From Dechloromonas sp. (GTDB lineage Bacteria > Pseudomonadota > Gammaproteobacteria > Burkholderiales > Rhodocyclaceae), in the NCBI GenBank assembly GCA_011391255.1, contig JAABQV010000005.1, forward strand, positions 62,001-126,000: a DNA stretch of 64,000 nucleotides, read 5' to 3'. Below the pieces are notes generated by a model that made no database searches, had not been told where the DNA came from, and saw nothing but the letters and a program-made list of their open reading frames with translations. This document shows, one piece after another, positions 9,043 through 19,726 of this stretch. A program made the position numbers and the translations under genes. Positions within the stretch are counted from its first letter, which is position 1, and each line of letters starts with the position of its first letter.

Positions 9043-10394
9043 TGGAACTCAGGGGCAAACGCGTTTTGGTGATCGGGCTCGGCGAGTCCGGACTGGCGAT
9101 GGCCAAGTGGCTGCATCGTCAGGGCGCCTTCGTGCGGGTTGCCGATTCGCGCGAGAATCCACCGAATGTCGACATGCTAAAAGCCGTCGCGCCGGCCTCC
9201 GTGTTGATTGCCGGGCCGTTCACGCAAGCGATCTTTGCCGGTATTGATCTCGTCGCGCTCTCGCCTGGGGTTCCCAAAGCAACGCCGGCAATTGTTGCGG
9301 TCAACCTGCCAATTGTCTCGGAAATTGAGTTTTTCGCAGCTGGCGTTCGTGAGCAAATGGCGGACTCGAAAATCATCGCGATTACCGGCAGCAATGGCAA
9401 AACAACGACCACCGCGCTGGCGACCCACTTGCTGAATGGTTCAGGCATTGGCGCCATCGCCTGCGGCAATATTTCACCCTCGGCGCTCGATGCCCTGATG
9501 GATGCTCAAGATGCCGGGCTGCAACCGGCGGTCTGGGTGGTTGAGCTTTCCAGCTTCCAGCTGGAGACAACATTCAATCTAAACGCCGAAGCGGCCACCG
9601 TACTGAATATTTCGGAAGATCACCTCGACCGTTACGAGGGTAGTGTGGCCAATTACGCGGAAGCCAAATCGCGCATCTTTCAGGGCAAAGGCGTCATGGT
9701 GCTGAATCGCGATGACGAATGGTCGCTGGCGAATGGCAAGTGCGGCCGCAAGATGATCACCTTTGGCCTCGATGCCGCGCCGCGCAATGTCGATTTTGGT
9801 TTGGTCGATGGCGTCATCGTCAAAGGAAAGACGTCGCTGGTTACGTTCAACGCGCTAAAACTGGCCGGTTTGCACAATGCTGCCAATGCCATGGCTGCTT
9901 TGGCCTTGTGTGAGTCGGTAGGTGCCGATCTGATGCGCATGGTTGAACCCCTGAAGTCCTTCGTTGGTCTGGCGCATCGCGTCGAAACCGTGGCTGAAAT
10001 TGACGGGGTGCTATACGTCGATGACTCGAAAGGCACCAATGTCGGTGCAACGCTGGCTGCCATTGAAGGCATGGGGCGCCAGGTCGCGATTATTTTGGGT
10101 GGCGAAGGCAAGGGGCAGGACTTTTCGCCGCTAAAAGGCGCGCTTGAGAAGCATGGTCGGGCGATTGCCCTGATCGGCCGCGACGCCGCCGCGATAGGTG
10201 TGGCACTTGAAGGCAGCGGCGTACCGACCCGCATTCTCGGCGACATGGAAGCGGCAGTTCGCTGGCTCGCTGCTCAGGCGCAATCCGGTGACTGCGTTCT
10301 GCTCTCGCCGGCCTGCGCCAGTCTCGATATGTACCGCAACTACGCACATCGCGCCGGGGCTTTTGTCGATGCGGTGAAGGGCTTGTCATCATGA
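9042..10394 (+). CDS. murD: MurD, D-glutamate ligase
   Basis: Cytosolic Mur ligase adding D-Glu to UDP-MurNAc-L-Ala. The N-terminal domain has the Rossmann-like start [10 protein letters not shown], the ATP loop GSNGKTTT is at 116-123, and the C-terminal domain has the motifs DDSKGTN and [12 protein letters not shown]. Length 450 is normal. It begins on the last base of mraY and overlaps ftsW by four. Confidence 0.96.
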   Translation: MELRGKRVLVIGLGESGLAMAKWLHRQGAFVRVADSRENPPNVDMLKAVAPASVLIAGPFTQAIFAGIDLVALSPGVPKATPAIVAVNLPIVSEIEFFAAGVREQMADSKIIAITGSNGKTTTTALATHLLNGSGIGAIACGNISPSALDALMDAQDAGLQPAVWVVELSSFQLETTFNLNAEAATVLNISEDHLDRYEGSVANYAEAKSRIFQGKGVMVLNRDDEWSLANGKCGRKMITFGLDAAPRNVDFGLVDGVIVKGKTSLVTFNALKLAGLHNAANAMAALALCESVGADLMRMVEPLKSFVGLAHRVETVAEIDGVLYVDDSKGTNVGATLAAIEGMGRQVAIILGGEGKGQDFSPLKGALEKHGRAIALIGRDAAAIGVALEGSGVPTRILGDMEAAVRWLAAQAQSGDCVLLSPACASLDMYRNYAHRAGAFVDAVKGLSS

Positions 10395-11554
10395 TGCTCA
10401 GCGCCCTCGATTCGCCGCGCCGCGAAGTGCAGGAAATCGACTACGCCTTGCTGTGGAGCGTACTCATTTTGCTGTTTACCGGCCTCGTCATGGTCTATTC
10501 CTCATCCATTGCAACAGCTGAAGGCGGGCGCTTTACCGGCCATCAGCCGGCCTACTATCTGGTGCGTCACGGCGTATTTCTCGGTATCAGCGTCATTGTC
10601 GCAGCGGTTGCTTTTCAGGTGCCACTTAGTCTTTGGCAGAAATATTCACCCTACCTTTTCATGATTGGCGTCGTCCTGCTGGCGATCGTCCTGATTCCAG
10701 GTATCGGTAAAGAGGTCAATGGCGCGCGGCGCTGGTTGCCGCTCGGCTTCGTTAACCTGCAGCCGTCCGAGTTGATGAAGTTGTTTGCCGTGCTTTATGC
10801 CGCTGATTACACCGTGCGCAAGATCAATGTCATGCACGATCTCAAGCAGGCCTTCCTGCCAATGTTCGGCGCCATGGCGGTGGTCGGTATGCTGTTGCTC
10901 AAGGAGCCGGACTTCGGTGCCTTGGTCGTCATCATCTCGATCGCCATGGGCATCCTCTTTCTTGGTGGCTTGAAAGCGCGCTTGTTTGCGCTGCTGATCG
11001 TCGGTTTGCTGGCCGCCTTTGCGGTCATGATTATCGTCTCGCCATACCGGCGCGATCGTGTGTTTGGTTTCATGGATCCTTGGGCTGATGCTTTCGGACG
11101 CGGCTATCAGCTTTCGCACTCGCTGATTGCCTTCGGACGTGGTGAGTTGTTTGGCGTTGGTCTCGGCGCCAGTGTCGAGAAACTCTTTTACCTGCCGGAA
11201 GCTCACACCGATTTCCTGATGGCGGTCATCGCAGAAGAGCTTGGATTCATTGGCGTGTTGGCGGTAATTGCCCTGTTCGCCCTGCTGGTTCAGCGCGCCT
11301 TTGCCATCGGTCGTCAGTGCGTGCAACTCGATCGTCTTTATCCGGCACTCGTCGCCATGGGCATCGGCATCTGGTTTGGCGTTCAGTCATTCATCAATAT
11401 CGGCGTCAATATGGGGCTACTGCCGACCAAAGGACTGACCTTGCCGCTGATGAGTTTTGGCGGCTCGGGGATTCTTGCCAACTGCATCGCACTGGCCATC
11501 CTCCTGCGGGCGGATTGGGAAAATCGCCAATTGATGCGCGGGGGGCAGCCATGA
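10391..11554 (+). CDS. ftsW: FtsW, septal glycosyltransferase
   Basis: SEDS-family polymerase that forms septal glycan strands with FtsI. The 387-residue protein has about ten membrane helices and SEDS signatures: [14 protein letters not shown], the LQPSELMK segment, GRGYQ and the C-terminal PLMSFGGSG. Two ATG codons occur at the start; the first overlaps the murD stop. It overlaps murG by four bases. Confidence 0.95.
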   Translation: MMLSALDSPRREVQEIDYALLWSVLILLFTGLVMVYSSSIATAEGGRFTGHQPAYYLVRHGVFLGISVIVAAVAFQVPLSLWQKYSPYLFMIGVVLLAIVLIPGIGKEVNGARRWLPLGFVNLQPSELMKLFAVLYAADYTVRKINVMHDLKQAFLPMFGAMAVVGMLLLKEPDFGALVVIISIAMGILFLGGLKARLFALLIVGLLAAFAVMIIVSPYRRDRVFGFMDPWADAFGRGYQLSHSLIAFGRGELFGVGLGASVEKLFYLPEAHTDFLMAVIAEELGFIGVLAVIALFALLVQRAFAIGRQCVQLDRLYPALVAMGIGIWFGVQSFINIGVNMGLLPTKGLTLPLMSFGGSGILANCIALAILLRADWENRQLMRGGQP

Positions 11555-12609
11555 GCCGCACGATCCTGGTCATGGCTGGCGGTACCGGCGGACATATCTT
11601 CCCGGCGCTGGCGGTGGCTCACAAAATGCGTGACGCCGGCTGGCGGGTTGTCTGGCTTGGCAATCCGGACGGGATGGAAGCGCGTCTGGTGCCGCAGCAC
11701 GGTTTTGAAATGGTCAATCTGAAATTTTCCGCCCTGCGCGGCAAAGGCTTGCTGCGCAAATTGTTGCTGCCGGTGAATCTGCTCAGAGGCTTCTGGCAGG
11801 CGCAAAAGGCGATTCGCCAGGTACGGCCGAACGTGGTGCTTGGTATGGGTGGCTATATCACTTTCCCCGGCGGCATGATGGCCTCGCTTTTCGGCAAACC
11901 ACTCGTTGTCCATGAGCAGAATTCCGTTGCCGGGTTGGCCAACCGGGTTCTCGCCGGCGTTGCCGACCGCATTGTGACCGGCTTCCCGGATGTCCTGAAA
12001 AAAGGTCTCTGGGCCGGCAATCCGGTGCGTCCGGAGATCGCCAAAATTGCCCCGCCAGCCGAACGCTTCGCCGAGCGTAGCGGCGCGCTGCGCCTGCTGG
12101 TGATTGGCGGCAGTCTCGGCGCCCAGGCGCTTAACGAGATGGTGCCGAAGGGCATGGCGTTGCTCGGCGAAAATGAGCAGCCACAAATCGTGCATCAAGC
12201 GGGTGAAAAGCATATCGAGGCGCTCAAGGCAGGCTATGCAGCGGTCGGCGTTCAGGCGCATTGCGTGTCGTTTATCGACGACATGGCCGGTGCCTACGAA
12301 TGGGCAGATTTGGTTATTTGCCGTTCCGGCGCGTTGACCGTGGCGGAGTTGGCGGCAGCCGGTGTCGCCAGCATTTTGGTACCTTTCCCGCATGCTGTTG
12401 ATGATCATCAGACCGGCAATGCCAAGTTTTTAGTCAATGTCGGCGGTGCTTTCCTGCTGCCGCAAACGGATCTGACGCCGGAAGCAATTGCCCTGATCCG
12501 TAACTACAGCCGCAGCCAGTTGCTGGAAATGGCCGAAAAGGCCCGCAGCATGGCCAAGCCCGATGCCACAGAAGAAGTGGCTAACATCTGCGCAGAGAGT
12601 GCGAAATGA
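11551..12609 (+). CDS. murG: MurG, lipid II synthase
   Basis: Peripheral membrane GT28 glycosyltransferase that adds GlcNAc to lipid I. The N-terminal glycine loop [10 protein letters not shown] is at residues 10-19 and the UDP-GlcNAc site motifs GGSLGAQ and [15 protein letters not shown] follow. The frame is open about 230 bases further upstream inside ftsW, but the family start [15 protein letters not shown] corresponds to the ATG that overlaps the ftsW stop by four bases. 352 residues is the normal length. Confidence 0.96.
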   Translation: MSRTILVMAGGTGGHIFPALAVAHKMRDAGWRVVWLGNPDGMEARLVPQHGFEMVNLKFSALRGKGLLRKLLLPVNLLRGFWQAQKAIRQVRPNVVLGMGGYITFPGGMMASLFGKPLVVHEQNSVAGLANRVLAGVADRIVTGFPDVLKKGLWAGNPVRPEIAKIAPPAERFAERSGALRLLVIGGSLGAQALNEMVPKGMALLGENEQPQIVHQAGEKHIEALKAGYAAVGVQAHCVSFIDDMAGAYEWADLVICRSGALTVAELAAAGVASILVPFPHAVDDHQTGNAKFLVNVGGAFLLPQTDLTPEAIALIRNYSRSQLLEMAEKARSMAKPDATEEVANICAESAK

Positions 12610-13997
12610 AACACAAGGTCAAACACATCCACTTTGTTGGTGTTGGTGGTTCCGGTATGAGTGGCATTGCTGAAGTCATGGCGCACCTCGGTTATACGGT
12701 CAGTGGCTCGGATATCGCGGCGAGCGCAACAACGCGCCGTCTGGAGGCGGAGGGAGTCAAAGTGATGATCGGCCATGCTGCCGAACATGCTGCTGGCGCT
12801 GATGCCGTCGTTACCTCGACAGCAGTCAAGGCCGACAATCCGGAAGTCGTTGCGGCGCGTGAGCGCAAGATTCCCGTTGTGCCACGGGCGCAAATGCTCG
12901 CCGAACTGATGCGTCTGAAGCGCGGTATTGCGATTGCCGGGACGCATGGCAAGACCACCACTACCAGTCTGGTCGCCAGCATTCTCGCCGAAGGCGGCAT
13001 TGACCCGACCTTTGTCATTGGTGGCCGGCTGAACGCAGCCGGCGCGAATGCGCGCCTCGGCAGCGGTGATTTCATCGTCGCCGAAGCCGATGAGTCGGAC
13101 GCCTCCTTCCTCTTCCTGTCGCCGGTCATTTCGGTCGTCACCAATATCGACGCCGATCACATGGAAACTTACGGCCACGATTTTGAGCGCCTCAAAGGCG
13201 CCTTTGTCGATTTCCTCAGCCGCCTGCCTTTTTACGGGGTTGCCGTGCTCTGCGCCGACGACCCGAACGTACGCGCGATCATGCCGCAAGTTTCCAAGCA
13301 GATTGTTACCTACGGTCTCTCGCCGGAGTGCAATTTCCACGCTGAAAACATCGTTGCCGAAAATGGAAAGATGCGATTCGACTGTGTCCGCGTCAATGGC
13401 TCGGTTTCCCGTCTGGCAATCACACTCAATACGCCGGGCTTACACAATGTATTGAATGCGCTAGCAGCGATTGCCGTCGCCACTGAAGTTGGTGTTTCTG
13501 ATGCGGCAATCATCAAGGCGCTTGCCGAGTTCAAAGGCGTTGGACGTCGCTTCCAGCAATACGGTGAAATCGCCCTGCGGGCAGGTGGCACCTTCACGCT
13601 GGTTGATGACTACGGCCATCATCCGGTCGAAATGGCGGCAACACTTGCCGCCGCGCGCGGTGCCTTCCCTGGCCGCCGCCTGTTGCTGGCCTTTCAGCCG
13701 CACCGCTACACGCGGACGCGTGATTGCTTCGAGGACTTCGTCAAGGTACTTTCCACGGTCGACGCTCTTTTACTGGCAGAAATTTATGCTGCCGGCGAAG
13801 CACCCATCGTTGCCGCCGACGCGCGTTCTTTGGCGCGGGCGCTGCGCCTGGTCGGCAAAGTTGAGCCGGTCTTTGTTGAAGATATCGCGGCAATGCCGCA
13901 AACAATTATGGACGTCGCTCAGGATGGCGACGTAGTGCTGTGCATGGGCGCCGGCTCAATCGGCGCGGTGCCGGGCAAAGTAGCGGAGTTCAAATGA
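12606..13997 (+). CDS. murC: MurC, UDP-MurNAc-L-alanine ligase
   Basis: First Mur ligase, cytosolic, joins L-Ala to UDP-MurNAc. It has the N-terminal dinucleotide-like motif [15 protein letters not shown], the ATP loop GTHGKTTT at 112-119, EADESD, and the C-terminal DDYGHHP motif. 463 residues. murB, often next to murC in other lineages, is not between murC and ddl here. Confidence 0.96.
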   Translation: MKHKVKHIHFVGVGGSGMSGIAEVMAHLGYTVSGSDIAASATTRRLEAEGVKVMIGHAAEHAAGADAVVTSTAVKADNPEVVAARERKIPVVPRAQMLAELMRLKRGIAIAGTHGKTTTTSLVASILAEGGIDPTFVIGGRLNAAGANARLGSGDFIVAEADESDASFLFLSPVISVVTNIDADHMETYGHDFERLKGAFVDFLSRLPFYGVAVLCADDPNVRAIMPQVSKQIVTYGLSPECNFHAENIVAENGKMRFDCVRVNGSVSRLAITLNTPGLHNVLNALAAIAVATEVGVSDAAIIKALAEFKGVGRRFQQYGEIALRAGGTFTLVDDYGHHPVEMAATLAAARGAFPGRRLLLAFQPHRYTRTRDCFEDFVKVLSTVDALLLAEIYAAGEAPIVAADARSLARALRLVGKVEPVFVEDIAAMPQTIMDVAQDGDVVLCMGAGSIGAVPGKVAEFK

Positions 13998-14899
13998 GCG
14001 GATTCGGTAAAGTCGCAGTTCTCTTCGGCGGCACTTCCGCTGAGCGCGAGGTCTCTCTCAATAGCGGCTCGCGCGTGCTTGCGGCGCTACTCGGGCAGGG
14101 CATCGACGCGCATCCCTTCGACCCGGCCGAGCAGCCGCTCGATGCGCTGAAGGGCTATAACCGAGCCTTCGTTGCCTTGCATGGTCGACATGGCGAAGAT
14201 GGGACGATTCAGGGTGCGCTGGAATTGATGCACATTCCCTACACCGGCTCCGGTGTCATGGCATCAGCGCTCGGCATGGATAAATTCCGCACTAAGTTAC
14301 TCTGGCAGGCGGCCGGCTTGCCGGTGCCCGAATACGCCTTGCTGACCGCCGACTCTGATTTCGCACAGGTTGAACAAAAGCTGGGCCTGCCGATATTCGT
14401 CAAACCGGCGCGTGAGGGCTCTTCAATCGGTATCAGCAAGGTGAAGAGCGCGGGTGGCTTGCAGCAGGCCTATGTCGAAGCGGCTAAATACGATGATTTG
14501 GTGATCGCCGAAAAAGGCGTCATGGGCGGCGAATACACTGTCGGCATCATCGGTGACGAAGCGATGCCGATCATCAAGATCGAGCCGGCCACCGAGTTTT
14601 ACGACTACGAGGCTAAGTACAACCGTGACGACACCCGCTATCTCTGCCCTTGCGGTCTGCCCGAAGCCAAAGAAATGGAAATTCGCAAAGGCGCCCTCGA
14701 TGCATTTCGCGTGCTCGGCGGCCGTGGCTGGGGTCGCGTCGATTTCCTGATGGATGAAGCAGGCAATCACTATTTCCTGGAGGCGAATACGGCGCCGGGG
14801 ATGACTGATCACTCACTGGTGCCGATGGCGGCCCGCTTCAACGGCCTCGAGTACCCGGCGTTGGTGCGCCGTGTGCTTGAGCTGGCAGCTAACGACTGA
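13994..14899 (+). CDS. ddl: Ddl, D-alanine--D-alanine ligase
   Basis: ATP-grasp enzyme forming the D-Ala-D-Ala dipeptide used by MurF. Motifs: [14 protein letters not shown] at the N-terminus, [18 protein letters not shown] in the central domain and [13 protein letters not shown] at the C-terminus. The ATG overlapping the murC stop gives the family N-terminus and a normal length of 301; the frame extends upstream into murC without support. DdlB type by its place in the dcw cluster. Confidence 0.95.
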   Translation: MSGFGKVAVLFGGTSAEREVSLNSGSRVLAALLGQGIDAHPFDPAEQPLDALKGYNRAFVALHGRHGEDGTIQGALELMHIPYTGSGVMASALGMDKFRTKLLWQAAGLPVPEYALLTADSDFAQVEQKLGLPIFVKPAREGSSIGISKVKSAGGLQQAYVEAAKYDDLVIAEKGVMGGEYTVGIIGDEAMPIIKIEPATEFYDYEAKYNRDDTRYLCPCGLPEAKEMEIRKGALDAFRVLGGRGWGRVDFLMDEAGNHYFLEANTAPGMTDHSLVPMAARFNGLEYPALVRRVLELAAND

Positions 14900-14907
14900 G
14901 AGGATGC

Positions 14908-15648
14908 ATGTGGCAAAAACCGCACCTGATGAACGTGATTGCCGATGTGCTGATGCTCGTCGCAGCTGCCGCAATGCTTGCAGCAGTGGCGGTGTGGCTG
15001 GTGCGGGTGCCGTCGCTGCCGGTGCGTCAGGTGGTGTTCGCCGAAGCCTTGCCGCACACCATGCGGGCAGAGGTCGAGGAGTTGTTGCCGGCGGCGCTGA
15101 AAGGCAATTTCTTCAGCCTCAATCTGGAGATGGTTCGGCGGGCGCTGGAGCAGTTGCCTTGGGCGCGCAAAGTGGAAGTGCGGCGCATCTGGCCGGCGCG
15201 GCTCGAGGTGAGAATCGAGGAGCACCGTCCGGTGGCACGCTGGGGCGATACGAAGGGCGAACTGGTCAACAGCTACGGCGAAGTATTTGCTGCCAGTCTG
15301 GTCGCGCCAGAACTGGAGAGGTTGCCAGTGCTATCCGGTCCGCCGGGTACGGCAGCGGAAGTTTTGAAACGCTACAGCGAGTTGATTGGTGCCTTTCAGA
15401 AAATCGGAGAAAAGCCGGTGCAGGTGACCTTGTCGCCGCGTCTTGCCTGGCAGCTGAAGCTGGAGCATGGCATGTTGCTGGAATTGGGGCGCGAGCAGAC
15501 GAAATCGCCGATAGGTATTCGCCTTCAAAGATTCATCGAGGTTTATCCAGAGACGATTGGCAAGCAGCCAGCGCAGCCGAAAGTGGTGGATTTGCGTTAT
15601 CCGAATGGCTACGCGATTCGTGTCGCGGGCGAAGTGAAGGGGAAGTGA
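14908..15648 (+). CDS. ftsQ: FtsQ, division protein
   Basis: Bitopic divisome protein that recruits FtsB/FtsL. The 246 residues show a short cytoplasmic tail, one membrane helix (about 9-32), a POTRA-like segment (about 37-105, with VRRIWPARLEVRIEEHRPVA) and the FtsQ/DivIB domain. The gap to ddl is eight bases, with GAGAGG upstream of the ATG. Confidence 0.92.
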   Translation: MWQKPHLMNVIADVLMLVAAAAMLAAVAVWLVRVPSLPVRQVVFAEALPHTMRAEVEELLPAALKGNFFSLNLEMVRRALEQLPWARKVEVRRIWPARLEVRIEEHRPVARWGDTKGELVNSYGEVFAASLVAPELERLPVLSGPPGTAAEVLKRYSELIGAFQKIGEKPVQVTLSPRLAWQLKLEHGMLLELGREQTKSPIGIRLQRFIEVYPETIGKQPAQPKVVDLRYPNGYAIRVAGEVKGK

Positions 15649-15652
15649 GTAT

Positions 15653-16882
15653 ATGAGCAGGGAAAACAAGGATCTGGTGGTCGGGCTGGATATCGGTACC
15701 TCAAAAATCGTTGCGCTGGTTGCCGAGATCGATCAGGAGGGCCGCCTGAATATTATTGGCATGGGCTCTCAGGATTCGCGAGGCCTGAAGAAAGGTGTCG
15801 TCGTCAATATCGAAGAAACCGTGCATACGATCAGCCGTGTCGTGCAGGAAGTCGAGTTGATGGCCGACTGCAAGGTCAAGGATGTCTATACCGGGATTGC
15901 CGGCAGCCACATCAAGAGCTTCAACTCAAACGGTATGGTCGCGATCAAGGATAAGGAAGTGACACCGACTGACGTTGAGCGCGTCATCGAAACCGCCAAG
16001 GCGATGCCGATTCCAGCTGATCAGGAGATTTTGCACATCCTCACCCAGGAATTCGTCATCGACGGCCAGGACGGCATCCGCGAGCCAATCGGCATGAGCG
16101 GCATGCGCCTCGAAGTGAAAACGCACATCGTTACCGGTGCCATCTCGGCCGCGCAGAACATCGTTAAATGTGTGCGCCGCTGTGGTCTTGAAGTCAATGA
16201 CCTGGTGCTACAGCCACTGGCGTCCAGCTATGCCGTCTTGTCCGAGGACGAAAAGGATCTTGGTGTCTGCCTGATCGACATCGGGGGTGGCACTACGGAT
16301 ATCGCCGTATGGACGCAAGGTGCCATCCGCCACACCTCGGTAATCCCGATTGCCGGTGATCAGGTAACCAACGACATTGCCATGGCGCTGCGTACGCCAA
16401 CGCGCGAAGCCGAGGATATCAAGTGCAGGTACGGCTGCGCCCTGTCGCAACTGGCGGATGCCGCTGAAAACATGGAAGTTGCCGGGGTCGACGACCGTCC
16501 GAGCCGCAAGTTGAGCCGCCGTGCTTTGGCCGACGTGATTCAGCCGCGCGTCGAAGAGCTGTTTGAGTTGATTCAGAACGAGCTACGCCGGGCCGGGTTC
16601 GAGGAGGTGCTGTCGTCCGGCATCGTCCTCACCGGTGGAGCCAGTGTGATGCCGGGCATGGTCGAGCTTGGCGAAGAAATCTTTCACATGCCGGTGCGTC
16701 TCGGCAACCCCAAATACACCGGCAGTCTTGCTGACGTCGTTCAGAGCCCGCGTTTCTCAACCGCTTTCGGCCTGTTGCTTGAAGCGCAGGCACAACGCAA
16801 GCGTGGCCAGAAGATCAAGGAAAAGCAAAGTGCCAAAGATGTTTTCGACGGCATGAAATCCTGGTTTGCCAAGAATTTTTGA
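15653..16882 (+). CDS. ftsA: FtsA, membrane tether of FtsZ
   Basis: Actin-like ATPase that ties FtsZ filaments to the inner membrane. 409 residues with the phosphate-1 loop GLDIGTSKI near the start, the phosphate-2 loop DIGGGTTDIAVW and the adenosine motif LTGGASVMPG. The C-terminal amphipathic helix that inserts in the membrane is visible as MKSWFAKNF. It starts five bases after ftsQ. Confidence 0.96.
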   Translation: MSRENKDLVVGLDIGTSKIVALVAEIDQEGRLNIIGMGSQDSRGLKKGVVVNIEETVHTISRVVQEVELMADCKVKDVYTGIAGSHIKSFNSNGMVAIKDKEVTPTDVERVIETAKAMPIPADQEILHILTQEFVIDGQDGIREPIGMSGMRLEVKTHIVTGAISAAQNIVKCVRRCGLEVNDLVLQPLASSYAVLSEDEKDLGVCLIDIGGGTTDIAVWTQGAIRHTSVIPIAGDQVTNDIAMALRTPTREAEDIKCRYGCALSQLADAAENMEVAGVDDRPSRKLSRRALADVIQPRVEELFELIQNELRRAGFEEVLSSGIVLTGGASVMPGMVELGEEIFHMPVRLGNPKYTGSLADVVQSPRFSTAFGLLLEAQAQRKRGQKIKEKQSAKDVFDGMKSWFAKNF

Positions 16883-16912
16883 TTTATTACAGTTTTTTCA
16901 GAGGAGGTAGTC

Positions 16913-18106
16913 ATGTTTGAAATTATCGAGAAGGAAGAAGAGATCGGCACGATCATCAAGGTGTTCGGGGTCGGTGGTGCTGGTGGCAATGCCATTGAGC
17001 ACATGATTCATGAAGGGGTGAGCGGCGTGGAATTTATCGCCGCCAACACTGATGCCCAGGCACTCGCCCGCAATGCGGCGTCGAGCAAATTGTCACTGGG
17101 GAAAACCGGTTTGGGTGCAGGTGCCCGGCCGGAAAAAGGCATGGAAGCAGCGCAGGCGCATCGCGACGAAATTCGCGCCAGCCTGGCCGGTGCGCACATG
17201 GCCTTCATTACCGCCGGCATGGGCGGCGGAACAGGTACTGGCGCTGCTCCAGTAGTGGCTGAAATTGCCCGTGAAATGGGGATTCTGACGGTTGGTGTGG
17301 TGACCAAGCCATTCAGTTTTGAAGGCAACAAGCGGATGAAATCCGCTGAAGCCGGCATTGCCGAATTCTCCAAGCATGTTGATTCGCTGATCGTCATCCT
17401 CAACGACAAGCTGATGGAAGTCATGGGCGATGATGCCGATGTCGATGATTGCTTTAAAGCTGCTGACGACGTGCTGAAAAACGCCGTTGGCGGTATCGCT
17501 GAAATCATCACCTACCCCGGTCTGGTCAACGTTGACTTTGAAGACGTCCGCACAGTGATGGGCGAGATGGGTCGTGCGATGATGGGTTCTGCTGCTGCCG
17601 CAGGGGTTGACCGTGCCCGCATCGCCGCTGAACAGGCAGTCGCTTCGCCGCTGCTGGAAGGCATCAATCTTTCGGGCGCCAAGGGTGTGCTGGTGAACAT
17701 CACTGCCGCTAAGGGCGGCCTCAAGATGAAGGAGGTCAATGAGGTGATGAATACGGTCAAGGCCTTCGCGGCTGAAGACGCGCACATCATCTTTGGTGCG
17801 GTCTACGACGAATTGATGGGCGATTCCTTGCGGGTGACTGTGGTTGCTACCGGCTTGGGTCAGGTTGCTGCCGGGGTTCGGAGCAAGCCGGAGATGTATA
17901 CCCAGCCGGTTCTGGTGCAGCAACTGGCAACCGGTACCAGCGATGCGGTTGGCTTCAGCGCGACGCCGGATTATGCACAACTGGAAATGCCGGCTGTTTT
18001 GCGCGGTCGTGGCAGCAGTCAACGTAACGTGACGGTTGAAGCGCTGGCCAACAGCGGTGTTGACCGTTACGACATCCCGGCTTTTCTGCGCAAACAGGCG
18101 GACTGA
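16913..18106 (+). CDS. ftsZ: FtsZ, tubulin-like division GTPase
   Basis: Forms the Z ring. The tubulin signature GGGTGTG is at 104-110, and the conserved C-terminal peptide DIPAFLRKQAD, which binds FtsA and other partners, is intact at the end. 397 residues. An ideal AGAGGAGG ribosome site sits six bases before the ATG, stronger than elsewhere in the cluster, fitting the high FtsZ demand. Confidence 0.98.
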   Translation: MFEIIEKEEEIGTIIKVFGVGGAGGNAIEHMIHEGVSGVEFIAANTDAQALARNAASSKLSLGKTGLGAGARPEKGMEAAQAHRDEIRASLAGAHMAFITAGMGGGTGTGAAPVVAEIAREMGILTVGVVTKPFSFEGNKRMKSAEAGIAEFSKHVDSLIVILNDKLMEVMGDDADVDDCFKAADDVLKNAVGGIAEIITYPGLVNVDFEDVRTVMGEMGRAMMGSAAAAGVDRARIAAEQAVASPLLEGINLSGAKGVLVNITAAKGGLKMKEVNEVMNTVKAFAAEDAHIIFGAVYDELMGDSLRVTVVATGLGQVAAGVRSKPEMYTQPVLVQQLATGTSDAVGFSATPDYAQLEMPAVLRGRGSSQRNVTVEALANSGVDRYDIPAFLRKQAD

Positions 18107-18136
18107 CCGGGTAACACCTCTCTGAAAAAGGTTGGC

Positions 18137-18159
18137 GGCGCGTTGTGATACAATGCGCC
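18137..18159. promoter_or_regulatory. dyad over lpxC promoter -10
   Basis: Arms GGCGCGTTGT (18137-18146) and ACAATGCGCC (18150-18159) form a 10-bp stem (one G-U) with a three-base loop. The extended -10 element TGATACAAT (18146-18154) lies across the loop and right arm. It may be an operator, or a hairpin at the end of the ftsZ transcript; there is no T-run. No -35 match is visible. Confidence 0.45.
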
Positions 18160-18185
18160 GTCTCCCAATGTATTCAAGTACTTAA

Positions 18186-19100
18186 ATGCTTAAACAGCGT
18201 ACGCTCAAGACGATAATTCGCGCCTCCGGGGTTGGTTTGCACGGTGGTGTCAAGGTCAATATGGCGCTGCGCCCGGCTGCCCCGAATACCGGTATTGTTT
18301 TTCGTCGTGTTGACCTGCTTGAGCCGGTGGATATTCCCGCCAGGGCGATGATGGTTGGCGATACACGCATGTGCTCCTGTCTTGAAAAAGACGGGGCTAA
18401 AGTGGGCACCATTGAGCACCTGATGTCGGCGTTTGCCGGCCTTGGGATTGATAACGCCTGGGTTGATCTGGATGCGCCGGAAGTTCCCATCCTCGACGGC
18501 TCGGCTGCACCGTTTGTTTTCCTGATCCAGTCGGCTGGCATTGAGGAACAAAACGTAGCCAAAAAATTCATCCGCGTCACCCGGCCCATCGAGGTGCGTG
18601 ATGGCGACAAATGGGCGCGATTCGAGCCTTACGACGGTTACCGTCTGGCTTTCTCCATCGTTTTCAATCATCCGGCGATCGACAAATCGGCGCAAAAAGC
18701 CCAAATCGACTTTGCCGAGCAGTCCTATACCCGTGAAGTAGCCCGCGCCCGCACCTTCGGCTTTATGCAGGAAGTCGAATACCTGCGTGAAAATGGCCTC
18801 GCCCTCGGTGGCGGGCTGGAAAACGCGATTGTTCTCGACGAATTCCGTGTTCTCAACCAGGATGGTCTGCGCTACAGCGACGAGTTCGTCAAACACAAAA
18901 TTCTCGACGCTATCGGCGATCTTTACTTGCTGGGTAACCCCCTGCTCGCTTCGTATTCTTCGCACAAGGGTGGTCATGCGCTGAATAACCAACTCGCCCG
19001 TGAGTTACTGAATCACCCTGAATCCTGGGAGTTTGCGACTTTTGAAGTCGCCGCGCATGCCCCGGCCGGCGTGACGCGCTGGCTCAATCAGCCGGCCTAA
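18186..19100 (+). CDS. lpxC: LpxC, UDP-acyl-GlcNAc deacetylase
   Basis: Zinc enzyme for the committed step of lipid A synthesis. The 304-residue protein has the expected ligands: His in [15 protein letters not shown] and His/Asp in [15 protein letters not shown]. It also has [10 protein letters not shown]. It follows ftsZ after a gap with its own candidate promoter, an order common in Proteobacteria. Confidence 0.97.
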   Translation: MLKQRTLKTIIRASGVGLHGGVKVNMALRPAAPNTGIVFRRVDLLEPVDIPARAMMVGDTRMCSCLEKDGAKVGTIEHLMSAFAGLGIDNAWVDLDAPEVPILDGSAAPFVFLIQSAGIEEQNVAKKFIRVTRPIEVRDGDKWARFEPYDGYRLAFSIVFNHPAIDKSAQKAQIDFAEQSYTREVARARTFGFMQEVEYLRENGLALGGGLENAIVLDEFRVLNQDGLRYSDEFVKHKILDAIGDLYLLGNPLLASYSSHKGGHALNNQLARELLNHPESWEFATFEVAAHAPAGVTRWLNQPA

Positions 19101-19106
19101 GCTGAG

Positions 19107-19295
19107 ATGTGGCTGCTACGCCTGCTGGCAGTCATTCTGGTGGTTGGGATAGGCGTCAGCCTGTTGACTTTTGCCTTCACCAGAAACCGCTATTACCTTG
19201 CGCTATCGTGGCGCCTTTTTCGCTACGGCGTTGTTTTCGCCTTGATCGTTTTTGCGCTGATGATTGTTGAGCGGGTCGCGGTTATTCCCGTTTAG
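19107..19295 (+). CDS. small two-helix membrane protein
   Basis: 62 residues, nearly all hydrophobic: one helix at about 3-24, a short loop with FTRNRYYLALSWRLFR, and a second helix at about 38-57. I do not recognise a family. It begins six bases after lpxC, so probably rides on the lpxC transcript, and its 3' end overlaps the convergent DUF721 gene by 14 bases. The place between lpxC and secA is where enterobacteria keep secM, but there is no arrest-like C-terminus or signal peptide, so that role is not supported. Confidence 0.55.
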   Translation: MWLLRLLAVILVVGIGVSLLTFAFTRNRYYLALSWRLFRYGVVFALIVFALMIVERVAVIPV

Positions 19296-19716
19296 CGGCA
19301 CGCGCCAGTAGATTGGCCAACGCCTCTTGCAAGGGGCCTTTTGGCATCGTTTCGGCGGTTGACCGCAACACCCCGCAAGCCACCGCAGAGAGCGGTTTCA
19401 GGGTTGAACTCGTTGATTGGTAAGGGATTTGGCGGGGTTGTACTTTTACCTCAATGACGTTACACTCCGCCCCGCCTTTAGATAACTCGCTGCACAAACG
19501 CTGACTCATCTGGCGAATCTTGGCAGCGACCGCGCCGTTATCGGCGTGGATAACGATTTTCCCTGACTTGTAATTGGCAACGTGTGCCGAGCTGCGAAAC
19601 CCCGCCGGGGCGATCGCTTCAAAGCGCCGTGAGAGCTTGAGCAACAGCCGCGCATGGGCCATCACCTTGCCGGCGGCAGCGTCGCTGTCGAGAAATTGTT
19701 CAGGCCCTTTGTACAT
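19282..19716 (-). CDS. DUF721 (DciA-like) protein
   Basis: 144 residues from the chosen ATG (MYKGPEQFLDSD). The central part (LHADNGAVAAKIRQ-like, with NYKSGKIVIHADN) matches the DUF721 family, whose best-known member DciA binds the replicative helicase DnaB. That the protein loads helicase here is inference. The frame also allows an ATG 14 codons upstream; neither has a clear ribosome site. It faces the M23 gene with only 10 bases between start codons. Confidence 0.75.
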   Translation of the reverse strand: MYKGPEQFLDSDAAAGKVMAHARLLLKLSRRFEAIAPAGFRSSAHVANYKSGKIVIHADNGAVAAKIRQMSQRLCSELSKGGAECNVIEVKVQPRQIPYQSTSSTLKPLSAVACGVLRSTAETMPKGPLQEALANLLARAAKRE

Positions 19717-19726
19717 AGGAGGTTCC

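Noticed and set aside
19107-19295. SecM-type arrest peptide before secA
   Set aside because: No signal peptide or arrest motif, and two other genes lie between it and secA.
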